Shown: positions 8,658 to 18,169 of the stretch, in pieces
How the letters are laid out: each line of letters starts with the position of its first letter
Position numbering within the stretch: position 1 is the stretch's first letter
Source of the DNA: JANOMH01 sp031422295
Lineage (GTDB): Bacteria > Pseudomonadota > Alphaproteobacteria > Rhodobacterales > Rhodobacteraceae
NCBI GenBank assembly: GCA_031422295.1
Contig: JANOQM010000082.1
Span: 35,275-99,274 of the forward strand
DNA length: 64,000 bases
Reading direction: 5' to 3'
Made by a program: the position numbers and the translations under genes
The notes under the pieces: generated by a model
The model's database searches: none
Seen by the model: only the letters and a program-made list of their open reading frames with translations
What the model was told of the DNA's origin: nothing

Positions 8658-11600
8658 TCCGCAAGGTTATTTTCAAAATCCTGAGCGTGCTGTTTTCTAC
8701 CTATCTGATCGTACCGCTGATTGCCCTGATCCTGTCTGTCTGCATCTGGTATTATTCACCCTATCTGGGCTTTGGCACCTTCCGTCCGTTTGACCTGCCT
8801 GCCGCGCGGATATTGGCGATTATTATTCTATGGCTGATCGTGGTCACCTGGCTGTTGATCCGGTTTCTGGTCCGGCGGGGCCGCACCAAGAAACTGGAAC
8901 GCGACATCGTGCAGGCAATCCCCGAAACCGGGGCCGAAAGCGAGGCAGTCAAGGCCGAAATGGCCGAAATGCGCGACAAACTGCGCGAGGCGATGACCAA
9001 GCTGCGCAAATCCAAAACCGGGCGCAGGTCGCTGTATGAATTGCCGTGGTATGTGATGATCGGCCCGCCGGGTGCGGGCAAAACCACCGCTATCGTCAAT
9101 TCCGGCCTGCAGTTTCCGTTGGCCGACGAATTTGGCAAAACCGCTATCGGCGGCGTTGGCGGCACCCGCAATTGCGACTGGTGGTTCACCGATGATGCGG
9201 TGCTGATTGATACGGCAGGCCGCTACACGACGCAGGAAAGCGATCAGGACAGCGATAATGCCGGCTGGCTGGGCTTTCTGGGTCTGCTGAAAAAACACCG
9301 CAAACGCCAGCCGATCAATGGCGCGATGATTGCGATCAGCCTGTCGGATCTGTCGATGCAGGATGAGACGACCCAAAAAGGCCACGCCCGCGCCGTGCGC
9401 CGCCGGTTGCATGAATTGCGCGAAAAACTGGGGGTGCGGTTCCCGGTTTATGTGTTGTTCACCAAGGCTGACATGATTGCCGGGTTCAGCGAATATTTCG
9501 ACAGCCTGGGCAAGGATGACCGCGAGCAGGTCTGGGGCTTTACCCTGCCGCTGGACGATACCAAAAAGGAAGCCTCGCCCATTGCGCTGTTTGACGATGA
9601 ATTTGCATCCCTGCTGGGCCAATTGAATGCCAATCTGCTGGAACGGATGCAGCACGAGACCGACCATCAGCGCCGCAGCCTGATTGCCGGGTTTCCATCG
9701 CAGGTCGCGTCAATGCGGGCCGTGGCGCGCGCGTTTCTGGCCGAGGCGTTTCAGGACAACCGGTTCGAGGCGCGTCATCAGTTGCGCGGCGTCTATTTCA
9801 CCAGCGGCACACAGGAAGGCACGCCGATTGACCGCCTGATGATGGGCATGGCGCGGACCTTTGGCATTGGGCGGCAGGCCATCGGGTCGGGGCGCGGGAC
9901 CGGGCGCAGCTTTTTCCTGACGCGGTTGTTTAACGAGGTGATCTTTCCCGAGGCGGGCCTTGTGTCGGCAGATGACAAGGTTGAACGGCGCTATCGCTGG
10001 ACCAAACGCGGTGCCATTGCCGCCACCATTCTGTTTGCCGGGACAGCTGCAGGTCTGTGGACCCGCAGCTATTTTGCCAACCAGCAACTGATGGCTGATG
10101 TTGATACCGGCATCGCGCAATATCAGGCGCTTGCCGCGCAAATCCCCGGCAATCCGATTGGCGACACCGATTTACCCAGCATCGTTGACGCGCTGAACAC
10201 CCTGCGCGACCTGCCGATCAACCCGATCCCGGTGCTGGTCGATGAAACCCGCCCCGACCCGGGCGATCCGGCCACAGCGATGACATGGGGCCTGTATCAG
10301 GGTGATATTCTGGCCAATCAGGCCGGGCAAACCTACCGTGCGGCCCTGAACCAGCACCTGCTGCCCCGCGTCATATTGCGGGTTGAAGAACAGATACAGG
10401 GCAATATCAACAACGGCGACCTGCTGTATGAGGGTTTGAAGGTTTATCTGATGATGGGCCTGATGGGGCCGATGGACAGCGATCTGATCATGGATTGGAT
10501 GCAGATCGACTGGGAGGTGTCCTATCCCGGTGATGACCGCAAACAGTTGCGCGACGATCTGGCCTTTCATCTGCGCGCATTGCTGAACCAGCCGATGCAG
10601 ACCGTCGAACTGAATGGCGCGCTGGTCGATCAGGTGCAGGGCATATTGGCGGAACTGCCATTGGCCGAACGGGTCTATGCCGGGATCATCAACAGTGGTG
10701 CTGCCCAAGCCCTGCCCGAATGGCGCCTGACCGAAGTTGGCGGGCCTGCGGTCGCGCGCGCGCTGGTCCGGTCATCCGGCAAACAGCTGGCCGATGGGAT
10801 CGAAGGAATTTTCACCTACGACGGCTTTAACAGTGTCTTCAAGGAAGAGGCTATTGGCGTGGCCGAACGCATCCAGCGTGATAGCTGGGTGCTGGGCCCA
10901 CGGGGCGAGGCGGCGCAGACCGAGGATGCGCTGGCCGCCCTGACCCGCGATGTGCTGGACCTGTATTACACCGATTTCATCAACCGCTATGACGGCATCC
11001 TGGGTGATATCGACATCATCCCACTGGAAAGCCTGAGCCATGCCGTTGAAGTGACCAATATCCTGTCTGGCCCGACATCGCCCATCGTCAATATCCTGAT
11101 GGCGGTCGATCATCAAACCGCGCTGACCCGGACCGACGCTGTGGTGGACGGCGGGCAATTGGGCACCGATGTGGGCGAACAACTGCTGGATGACCAGTTG
11201 GACAGCGTCACCATTCGCCAGCGCATGCTGCTTGAGGCGCTGCGCCGCAATGCCGAGGCATCGGGCGGGCCGCCGCCGCCTGAGCCGGGTTCGTATGTCG
11301 AAGAAAGGTTCGGCTGGCTGCACACCCTTGTCCAGCGGGTCGAAGAACAACCATCGCAACTGGACCTGCTGATGATTTCCCTGACCGAAGTTTATCAGGA
11401 ACTGAACCGGATGTCGTTCGGCGGGTCAGACTCGAACGCAGCGACGGGTGGGGCAGCCCTGCTGCGGTTTCAGGAATCCGCCAGCCGGATCGAAGGGCCG
11501 TTGGCCCGCTGGTCCACCCAGATTGTCACAGGCGGTGCGGGCATTACCGCTGATGGCACGCGGGCCGGGATCAATGCTGCCTGGCAGGCCAATGTGCTGC

Positions 11601-12265
11601 CATTCTGCACTCAGGCGATCGAGGCGCGCTACCCGTTTGACCGGTCAGCACCTGCCGATGTGGGCATGGCCGATTTCCAGAAACTGTTTGGCCCCGGCGG
11701 GCTGATCGACACATTCTATACTGAAAATCTGATCGACCTGATCGACACCCGCGCCCGGCCTTGGGTCTGGAAACCGGTCAATACTGCCGATCTGGGCATC
11801 TCTGCCGCCGTTCTGGCGCAGTTTCAGGCCGCGGCCGAGATCAAAGAGGCGTTCTTTGCGCCGGGTCCCGGCCCCGGGATCACTTTCCAGATCACGCCCT
11901 ATTCGCTGGACCCCAATGCGCAAAGTGCAACACTGATTATCGACGGCCAGCAGTTGGATTATTTCCAGAACAGCGGCCAACCCCTGCCGACTGCGATCAA
12001 CTGGCCGGGCGAACTGGGGCTGGCCCGGGTGGCGATTGGCCCGGCAGTAGACGGGACCGAGAATATCTGGACCAAAGAAGGGCCATGGGGCTGGTTCCGG
12101 CTGCTGGATGCGGCCCAGATCCGGCCCACCAATGTGTCCGACCGGCAGCGCCTGATCTTCAATATCGGCGGGCGTATCGTGATGTTCGACCTGCAATCAG
12201 GGTCAGTGATCAACCCGTTTGCGCTGGCTGCCTTGTCAGATTTCAGCTGTCCTTCGTCACTGTGA
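8654..12265 (+). CDS. tssM: T6SS membrane complex protein TssM (IcmF)
   Basis: A 1203-residue inner-membrane protein forming the T6SS trans-envelope channel with TssL. Two N-terminal membrane helices (~10-30 and ~50-72) are followed by a cytoplasmic NTPase-like domain with Walker A GPPGAGKTT at ~137-145 and a DTAGRY motif. A further helix near ~450 leads to the large periplasmic IcmF/DUF1215 part, ending in the C-terminal beta domain. Walker A is intact, unlike in some TssM proteins. It overlaps tssL (ATGA) and tagF (GTGA). Confidence 0.96.
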   Translation: MIRKVIFKILSVLFSTYLIVPLIALILSVCIWYYSPYLGFGTFRPFDLPAARILAIIILWLIVVTWLLIRFLVRRGRTKKLERDIVQAIPETGAESEAVKAEMAEMRDKLREAMTKLRKSKTGRRSLYELPWYVMIGPPGAGKTTAIVNSGLQFPLADEFGKTAIGGVGGTRNCDWWFTDDAVLIDTAGRYTTQESDQDSDNAGWLGFLGLLKKHRKRQPINGAMIAISLSDLSMQDETTQKGHARAVRRRLHELREKLGVRFPVYVLFTKADMIAGFSEYFDSLGKDDREQVWGFTLPLDDTKKEASPIALFDDEFASLLGQLNANLLERMQHETDHQRRSLIAGFPSQVASMRAVARAFLAEAFQDNRFEARHQLRGVYFTSGTQEGTPIDRLMMGMARTFGIGRQAIGSGRGTGRSFFLTRLFNEVIFPEAGLVSADDKVERRYRWTKRGAIAATILFAGTAAGLWTRSYFANQQLMADVDTGIAQYQALAAQIPGNPIGDTDLPSIVDALNTLRDLPINPIPVLVDETRPDPGDPATAMTWGLYQGDILANQAGQTYRAALNQHLLPRVILRVEEQIQGNINNGDLLYEGLKVYLMMGLMGPMDSDLIMDWMQIDWEVSYPGDDRKQLRDDLAFHLRALLNQPMQTVELNGALVDQVQGILAELPLAERVYAGIINSGAAQALPEWRLTEVGGPAVARALVRSSGKQLADGIEGIFTYDGFNSVFKEEAIGVAERIQRDSWVLGPRGEAAQTEDALAALTRDVLDLYYTDFINRYDGILGDIDIIPLESLSHAVEVTNILSGPTSPIVNILMAVDHQTALTRTDAVVDGGQLGTDVGEQLLDDQLDSVTIRQRMLLEALRRNAEASGGPPPPEPGSYVEERFGWLHTLVQRVEEQPSQLDLLMISLTEVYQELNRMSFGGSDSNAATGGAALLRFQESASRIEGPLARWSTQIVTGGAGITADGTRAGINAAWQANVLPFCTQAIEARYPFDRSAPADVGMADFQKLFGPGGLIDTFYTENLIDLIDTRARPWVWKPVNTADLGISAAVLAQFQAAAEIKEAFFAPGPGPGITFQITPYSLDPNAQSATLIIDGQQLDYFQNSGQPLPTAINWPGELGLARVAIGPAVDGTENIWTKEGPWGWFRLLDAAQIRPTNVSDRQRLIFNIGGRIVMFDLQSGSVINPFALAALSDFSCPSSL

Positions 12266-13038
12266 CAGACACTGGCACGCCAGATACGCAGTTCGGGGCC
12301 TTTGGCAAAATGCCGGCCTTGGGTGATTTTTTCCGGATCCGTGTCGGACAGGATTTTGTCGCGGTCTGGGATGCGTGGGTGCAAGGGATATTGGTCAGTG
12401 CGCGGCAAGTGGTCGGCGAGGCGTATGACGATTGTTACATGACGGCACCGGTATGGCGCTTTGTGCTGCCGCCCGGCACCGCAGGGGCGCAGGGGGTCAT
12501 GGGTGTGCTGATGCCATCGGTAGACCGGGTCGGACGGCAGTTTCCGCTGACCTTGGTCGGGCCCTGCGGGCCGGATGCTGCACTGCACGAGATGGCCCGG
12601 AATGCGGCTACATTTGACGCGCTGGAAGCATTGGCGCTAGCGGCCTTGGGCGATGATATGACTCGCGACAGGCTGTCAGCGGGGCTGGACGCGATCATGC
12701 CGACCGCACCCGCCGCCGCACCCGCCACTTTGCCCGTCATGTTGACCAGCGGCACTGGCATTGTCCTGACCGGCAGCACGCCGCAGACCGCATTTGCCGA
12801 TCTGGCGCTGGCGCTTGGTCCCGCTGATCTGGCCCGGTCCGGGGTTTGGGCCACCACGGTTGACGGCATGACCCGCATTGCGTTGTGGTCTGGACTGCCC
12901 ACAGGTGCGGCTGCGGCGGCCCTTTTTGATATGGATGCGGCAATGTGGACTGGCAGTGACGGTCAGCCCGCCGAAACCAGTCACGACGATATTTTGAAAG
13001 ACGATATATTTGCAGAGATCGGGATAGGACAAGGCTGA
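12262..13038 (+). CDS. tagF: T6SS-associated protein TagF
   Basis: A 258-residue TagF-family protein. The opening FGAFGKMPALGDFFR matches the family signature (G-x-GK-P-GDF). In Pseudomonas TagF represses T6SS assembly post-translationally. I place the start at the GTG at 12262, overlapping the tssM stop as GTGA, because the frame extends far upstream inside tssM and the conserved part begins only here. The last base of its stop codon is the first base of the next ATG (TGATG). Confidence 0.88.
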   Translation: MTDTGTPDTQFGAFGKMPALGDFFRIRVGQDFVAVWDAWVQGILVSARQVVGEAYDDCYMTAPVWRFVLPPGTAGAQGVMGVLMPSVDRVGRQFPLTLVGPCGPDAALHEMARNAATFDALEALALAALGDDMTRDRLSAGLDAIMPTAPAAAPATLPVMLTSGTGIVLTGSTPQTAFADLALALGPADLARSGVWATTVDGMTRIALWSGLPTGAAAAALFDMDAAMWTGSDGQPAETSHDDILKDDIFAEIGIGQG

Positions 13039-13760
13039 TGACCACGGCAAGCAGCGCGATCAGGTTCAATGCCAAAACCCATGTCGGGCGCGTTCGCAAA
13101 GTCAACGAAGACAGCATTCTGGTCCTGCCTGACCAACATATCTGGGTCGTCTCGGACGGCATGGGCGGGCACGAGGGGGGCGATTATGCCAGCCGGATGG
13201 TGGTCGATTGCATCGCCCTGTTGCCGCCCGGCCTGGCCGCACAAGACAAGATGCAGCAGGTTCGCCAAGCGCTGCAATCGGCCCATGAAACCATTGTGGC
13301 CGAGGCTGAACATCGGGGCAGCGTCATCGGGGCCACCGTGGTTGTGCTGTTTCTGGCCAATGGGCATTTCGGCGCATTATGGGCGGGCGACAGCAGGCTG
13401 TACCGGCTGCGGGATGGGCATATCGAGTTACTGACAACTGACCATTCGATTGTCGCGGCCCTTGTGGTGTCAGGGCAAATGACTTGGGACGAGGCGGGCA
13501 ATCATCCGCAATCCAATGCCATTACCCGCGCGGTCGGGGTCGGCGACGTGCTGGAACTGGACAAGATCCGGGGCGATGCGCTGTCGGGTGATCGCTATCT
13601 GTTGTGCTCAGATGGGTTGAACAAATACGCCGGTGTCGCCGAAATCGGACAGCAGTTGCACGGCGTCCCGATCGAGATTGTGTCGGATAATCTGATCCAA
13701 CTGGCGCTGGACCGGGGTGGCGCGGATAATGTGTCAGTGATCGTGGTCGATGTGCTTTAA
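13038..13760 (+). CDS. pppA: PP2C-type Ser/Thr protein phosphatase (PppA/Stp1-like)
   Basis: A 240-residue PP2C phosphatase with all metal-site motifs: NEDSILVLP, VSDGMGGHEGGD, GDSRLYRLRDG, LLCSDGLNKY and a final DNVSVIVVDV. No membrane segment. In T6SS clusters this enzyme reverses PpkA phosphorylation of the FHA protein and switches the system off. It overlaps tagF by one base and ends two bases before the convergent kinase gene. Confidence 0.93.
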   Translation: MTTASSAIRFNAKTHVGRVRKVNEDSILVLPDQHIWVVSDGMGGHEGGDYASRMVVDCIALLPPGLAAQDKMQQVRQALQSAHETIVAEAEHRGSVIGATVVVLFLANGHFGALWAGDSRLYRLRDGHIELLTTDHSIVAALVVSGQMTWDEAGNHPQSNAITRAVGVGDVLELDKIRGDALSGDRYLLCSDGLNKYAGVAEIGQQLHGVPIEIVSDNLIQLALDRGGADNVSVIVVDVL

Positions 13761-13762
13761 CC

Positions 13763-15886
13763 TTAAGGCTCGACCGTAGTCAGAATACTGCTGTCCAGCG
13801 ACAGGACTGATACGGTTCCCGCCTCGGCCATTTGCCGCAACGCCTGGGCATAGCCGCCAGCTGATTCAGTGGTCGGACGAAACTCGGTAAACAGCGGGGC
13901 CGTGCTGTGGATGATGATCACCTTGGTTTTCCCCAGCGAACTGGCATCAACCGTAAACCCCAGCTCTGACCCGTCCGTACTGGTCTTGGGATAGACCACC
14001 CGCAAGGTCAGCGGGCCTGTGGTGCCAGCCCTTAACGCAACCACATCATTTTCCTGTCGGTTCACGTTTGGCAGCAAGTGAAATACATTGCCGGACACAT
14101 CCAAAACCGACACCGACACAAATCCGTCTGTCATCTCGGCAGGCAGGACCACGTCAATCACCGGGCTTTCACCGACAAAATACCGGCCCGATGGATTGGT
14201 TTCGTCGCGGTCGGCAAAGCCATAGGTCACAATCGCCCCGCCCGCTGCGGCATTGGGCAAATTGGCCTCGATCAGGCACAAAGTTGGGTTCAGCATGTCA
14301 ATGTCCAGCACAACTTCGCGGTCGCCCGCCATCGCCTTGATCGCATCGGTGATGCCCACGGCGGTTGCAGGTTCGGCCAGCCGTCCGGTCACCGTGATGG
14401 TTGTCCCGGTCCCATAGCCCAATACAGGCGGGTCCAGCAGCGCCAGCGGGCCGCAATCGCCGAATTCCTTCAACAGCGGGTCCAGCATCAGGGTGGACAG
14501 GATCAATGGCCCCAGCAGAATTTCGGCTGTTCCATTAAGCCCGCCGGGCAGGCCATCTGCAAAGGCGGCATTGACCGCTTCTAAATCTGACAGACTTAGG
14601 GTTACACCCGTCACCCGCGCCTCATTGCCATTCACCGCCAATCGCCAGACTTCGGTGTCTTTCAGGTTCTGCACGACGCTCAGGACATCGTCAGCCCAAC
14701 TGGCCGCGATCTCGCCAGTGGCAAGGGTCAGTTCAGCCGTGCCCCCCATCGCCGCCAAAGCCACAGTCATTTTTTCGGCTGCCTCAGCCGACGGCATATA
14801 GCCCACGGCCCGGACCACGCCAGCCTCGGTGCGTTCCACGATCAGGGAATATGGGTCGGCAACTGGCAGACCGGGGGTCAGGAAACTGTCGAAATAGCCA
14901 CCAAGATAACTGCCCGCACCGCCACCCAGAACGGCCAGCACACCCAGCGCAACCCACAGGCCGCCGCGGCCGGATTTCGGTTTGCGCACCTCAACCTTTG
15001 GGGCGACCTTGGGTTTGTCCTGCGACACGTGGCGCGGTACGATCACAGTGCGTTCGTCAGCGGCTTGGCCACCCAACGCGGCCAGCAATGCATCGGCAGA
15101 TTGATAGCGTTCGGCGGCCAGTGGCCGGGTCATTTTATCAATGACCGATTTCAGCGGCTCTGGCAGGCCGTCGGTATTCAGCGGCTCGCCCTTGCGTTTC
15201 AGCACTTCCATCGGGTTATTGCCGATGTCAGGCTTGGCCCCCCGAAACGTGGCCAGCAACAGCGCGCCCAGCGAATAGATGTCGGACCGGGCATCTGTAT
15301 TGCCCGACAGCTGTTCCGGGGCGGCATAAGCGTATTTGCCGGCAAATTCATTGCCGACAATAGTTTCGGCGCCGGGATTGGTGTCTTTGGCAATACCAAA
15401 GTCGATAATCACCGCCTCGGACGGCTTGCCGCCACGCAGGATGATGTTATCGGGCGACAGATCGCGGTGAACGATATTGCGGCCATGCGCCACGCTCAGG
15501 CCCTGGGCCACGCGGGTGGCCACGGCCAGCAGATCGGATGCAGGCAGGCCCCCTGCCTTGAGCAGGGCATTCAGATCGGGGCCCTGAACATAATCCATGA
15601 CCAGGTAGATATGGCCATCCGGGGTACGGTGGTTTTCGGAATAACGCACAATCGCATCATGCCGGATTTCGCGGATTTCCTCTTCGCGGCGCATCAGGGT
15701 CAAATAACCCTCATCGCCGGAAAATTCGGATTTCAGCGCCTTGATCGCCACAAACCGGCCCGAGATTTCGTTGCGGGCCTTGTAAACCTCGGACGTGCCA
15801 CCCCGCCCGAGAACCGTCTCGATGCGGTAGGTATTGTTCAAAAGCTCGCCTGGCTTAAAAATATCGCCCGGTTTGGATTCAGTCAT
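13763..15886 (-). CDS. ppkA: Membrane Ser/Thr protein kinase (PpkA-type) with BON-like and DUF4384-like extracytoplasmic domains
   Basis: A 707-residue Hanks-type kinase. The cytoplasmic kinase domain (~15-280) has LGRGGTSEVYKA, VAIKALK, HRDLSPDN, IDFGIAKD and the GKYAYAAPEQ activation segment. A proline/lysine linker leads to one transmembrane helix (~312-335). The outer part appears to hold two BON-like alpha/beta repeats (~350-560; GYMPSAEAAEKMTVAL and GRLAEPATAVGITDAI) and a terminal DUF4384-like domain (~590-670; VSVLDVSGNVFHLLPN). This suggests sensing of an envelope signal that triggers T6SS through TagH. It converges on the phosphatase and shares its strand with the OmpA gene upstream. 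Confidence 0.9.
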   Translation of the reverse strand: MTESKPGDIFKPGELLNNTYRIETVLGRGGTSEVYKARNEISGRFVAIKALKSEFSGDEGYLTLMRREEEIREIRHDAIVRYSENHRTPDGHIYLVMDYVQGPDLNALLKAGGLPASDLLAVATRVAQGLSVAHGRNIVHRDLSPDNIILRGGKPSEAVIIDFGIAKDTNPGAETIVGNEFAGKYAYAAPEQLSGNTDARSDIYSLGALLLATFRGAKPDIGNNPMEVLKRKGEPLNTDGLPEPLKSVIDKMTRPLAAERYQSADALLAALGGQAADERTVIVPRHVSQDKPKVAPKVEVRKPKSGRGGLWVALGVLAVLGGGAGSYLGGYFDSFLTPGLPVADPYSLIVERTEAGVVRAVGYMPSAEAAEKMTVALAAMGGTAELTLATGEIAASWADDVLSVVQNLKDTEVWRLAVNGNEARVTGVTLSLSDLEAVNAAFADGLPGGLNGTAEILLGPLILSTLMLDPLLKEFGDCGPLALLDPPVLGYGTGTTITVTGRLAEPATAVGITDAIKAMAGDREVVLDIDMLNPTLCLIEANLPNAAAGGAIVTYGFADRDETNPSGRYFVGESPVIDVVLPAEMTDGFVSVSVLDVSGNVFHLLPNVNRQENDVVALRAGTTGPLTLRVVYPKTSTDGSELGFTVDASSLGKTKVIIIHSTAPLFTEFRPTTESAGGYAQALRQMAEAGTVSVLSLDSSILTTVEP

Positions 15887-15916
15887 CCGGTCACATCCTT
15901 GATGCGCAACAAGGGT

Positions 15917-16492
15917 TTAGCTGGCGACCTGAAATTCGACCCGGCGGTTGCTATCTGCATCCGGATCAGCGGCATCAAACGGAAAGGCCTCGCCGACGCC
16001 CGATGCATCCAGCCGCGCCGCATCGACACCGCATTCCTCGACCAGATGGCGCTTGACCTCTTCGGCACGCAACAGGGACAGGCCCTGATTATAACTGTCC
16101 GACCCTTTGGCATCGGTATGGCCAACAATCCGGAACAGGGGAATATCGGTGGCGTTCAACGCCTCGCATAACGACGTCAACTTGACCTTTTCACTATCGC
16201 GCAGGGCGGCCGAATCGAATTCAAAGGCAATCTGGAAATTGATCTGCGCATCAGCGGCAACTTCGATGTAATCAGGGGCGGGTTCGATGGCGATGGCGCT
16301 ATCTTCGACGATTGCATCAGTTGCGGGTTCTTCGGCCGGGGTCAGGACCAGACCACGGGTTTGCTGGTTTTCAAACAGGGCCTGCAATTGCTCGGCCGTC
16401 AGGGTTGACGCATCCTGAGCCTGCGCCAGACCAGAGGCGGCGATCATCGCGAGGCTGCACAGCAGTCGGCTGGGAATACGACCGTAATTCAT
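15917..16492 (-). CDS. Secreted OmpA-family peptidoglycan-binding protein
   Basis: A 191-residue exported protein. A Sec signal peptide (~1-25, ending AQAQ) is followed by a variable acidic segment and an OmpA C-terminal domain at ~85-191 (FEFDSAALRDSEKVKL, IVGHTDAKGSDSYNQGLS, RRVEFQV). It lies 30 bases upstream of the kinase gene on the same strand, so the two are probably co-expressed. It could present a wall-linked signal to the kinase ectodomain or support T6SS anchoring; that is inference from position. Confidence 0.88.
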   Translation of the reverse strand: MNYGRIPSRLLCSLAMIAASGLAQAQDASTLTAEQLQALFENQQTRGLVLTPAEEPATDAIVEDSAIAIEPAPDYIEVAADAQINFQIAFEFDSAALRDSEKVKLTSLCEALNATDIPLFRIVGHTDAKGSDSYNQGLSLLRAEEVKRHLVEECGVDAARLDASGVGEAFPFDAADPDADSNRRVEFQVAS

Positions 16493-16694
16493 AGTATGAC
16501 CCTCGATCTTGTAAGAACATGAAAGTAATACCTGATCCTAATCCAGTCGCTGTCACATCACAACGGCTCAATAGGCGCGATTGCAGACACAAAAGGTTTC
16601 GATCTGCGCAGTCCAGACTTGCGTCAAACCAGCAGACGGGCCTAAATCCAGCCAGCGACGTTTTTCGCAGGTCCCGTTTAGGAAATGGTACAAT

Positions 16695-17549
16695 TTGAAA
16701 CTGATCCCCGCCATTGTCGTTGCCGTCGCTATCATTATTGCGGCGTTGATTTATGTCTTTGTGCCGATGCTCATGTCGGGTGCCGGGGTGCCAATCGGCG
16801 GCGGATCGGTCGATAGCGCGGCCCGGATCGAACTGGAATTAATGCGTGGCGAAGTCGAGGATATCAAGGCCGCCAATGTCGAAATGGCCGATCAGCTGAA
16901 CACAATCGCGGGCCAGATTGCGATGTTGCAGGCAGGCCCGATGACCCCGACCATAGATGGTCAGGTCGCGCGGGCGCCCCAGTTGGGCCCCAACACATTG
17001 ATTGATGCCTATGATCAGGTGGTGCTGGTCGCCGCCCGGCGTAACCTGAATGCCGGTTTGACCGTGCCCACCCCCAGCTTTCTGATCGAAACGTTGGGCC
17101 GCCCGCGCGAAGTGCTGGGCGACGATTGTGCCTCAATGGAAAACACGCGCCTGGCCGCTTTGCTGACCACCCGGCGGGTCGGGCCGATCGAGGTAACAAT
17201 GCTGGAACCAGCGCTGGAATCGCTGGACCGGATATTTGCGACGATCCAAAGCGTTGATCCAGACTTGTATGACCGGATCAGCACTGCCGGGGCTTTATGT
17301 GTCCGGCGCATCCGGGGCAGCACCAGTTCGGTGTCGACCCATTCCTTCGGGCTGGCGCTGGATATCAATATCGACGGCGTGCTCGACACCCTTGGCGATG
17401 ACCGCACCCAATTGGGACTGACCATTCTGTCAGACTTTTTCAATGCCGAAGGCTGGGTCTGGGGGGCGGCCTATTCCCGCGAGGACAGCATGCATTTTGA
17501 AGTCAGCCGGGAAAAGGTCGAAGAATGGGTTGCTGCGGGCAACCTGTGA
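16695..17549 (+). CDS. Membrane-anchored M15-family (VanY-type) peptidase
   Basis: About 284 residues. An N-terminal transmembrane anchor (~3-25) is followed by a short coiled-coil-like stretch and a C-terminal M15 peptidase domain. The zinc ligands are visible: His216 and Asp223 in STHSFGLALDIN and His267 in DSMHFEVS. Members cleave peptide cross-links of the cell wall. I choose the TTG at 16695, preceded by GGAAA and giving an immediate membrane anchor; a longer form from a TTG at 16581 is possible. It is divergent from the T6SS-linked OmpA gene and may remodel the wall for that machine, but no direct evidence links them. Confidence 0.8.
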   Translation: MKLIPAIVVAVAIIIAALIYVFVPMLMSGAGVPIGGGSVDSAARIELELMRGEVEDIKAANVEMADQLNTIAGQIAMLQAGPMTPTIDGQVARAPQLGPNTLIDAYDQVVLVAARRNLNAGLTVPTPSFLIETLGRPREVLGDDCASMENTRLAALLTTRRVGPIEVTMLEPALESLDRIFATIQSVDPDLYDRISTAGALCVRRIRGSTSSVSTHSFGLALDINIDGVLDTLGDDRTQLGLTILSDFFNAEGWVWGAAYSREDSMHFEVSREKVEEWVAAGNL

Positions 17550-17567
17550 CCGGACCCGCCCCAAGCG

Positions 17568-18029
17568 TCACAATGGCAAAGCAACCGTCGATTTAATCTC
17601 TTCCATCGACAGCAATGCAGTCACATTATGCACCCGCACTTCGGCAATCAGAGCCTGATAGAATACATCATAAGCCCGCGCATTGCGGACCCGGACCTTT
17701 AGAATATAGTCAATATCCCCCGCCAACCGATGCGCCTCTTGCACTTCGGGCCGGGCCTGCAAGGCACGCAGGAATTTGGCCTGCCATTCGACTTCATGTT
17801 CCGAAGTCCTTATTAACACAAAGAAAGTTGCGTCAAACCCCAAAGCCTCGGCATCCAGCAGCACGGTTTGCTGTTTGATGACCCCCGCCTCTTTCATTTT
17901 GCGAATGCGGTTCCAAACGGGGGTCTTGGATGACCCCACTGCCTTGGCGATATCGTCCAAAGACCGGTCTGCATCGCGTTGCAGTTCAACAAGAATTTTC
18001 CGGTCCATCTCATCGGCGCGAAACGTCAT
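17568..18029 (-). CDS. Lrp/AsnC family transcriptional regulator
   Basis: A 153-residue Lrp-type regulator. The N-terminal helix-turn-helix (SLDDIAKAVGSSKTPVWNRI) is followed by the RAM ligand-binding domain, which ends near residue 145. It is divergent from cysG across a 140-base gap. From its position it probably responds to a sulfur amino acid and controls the cys operon. The same pairing occurs, to my knowledge, in other Rhodobacterales. The effector ligand cannot be read from the sequence. Confidence 0.9.
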   Translation of the reverse strand: MTFRADEMDRKILVELQRDADRSLDDIAKAVGSSKTPVWNRIRKMKEAGVIKQQTVLLDAEALGFDATFFVLIRTSEHEVEWQAKFLRALQARPEVQEAHRLAGDIDYILKVRVRNARAYDVFYQALIAEVRVHNVTALLSMEEIKSTVALPL

Positions 18030-18169
18030 TCCTGCTTCTCCTCAATATGCAAACAATCCGGGCTTTTCCTGACCAGATACGAACATACGTCCTTATCTAC
18101 GCGATGCAATAGCCAAATATCGGGAAATTGTTCTATATAGAGGGTGTCAGACAAAAGGCCCGCACGGAT
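18030..18169. promoter_or_regulatory. Divergent control region between the Lrp-type gene and cysG
   Basis: This AT-richer 140-base interval must hold promoters for both directions. Candidate AT-rich elements are seen around 18105-18140 (ATAGCCAAATATCGGG and TTCTATATAG). No defined Lrp operator can be named by eye. Confidence 0.4.
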
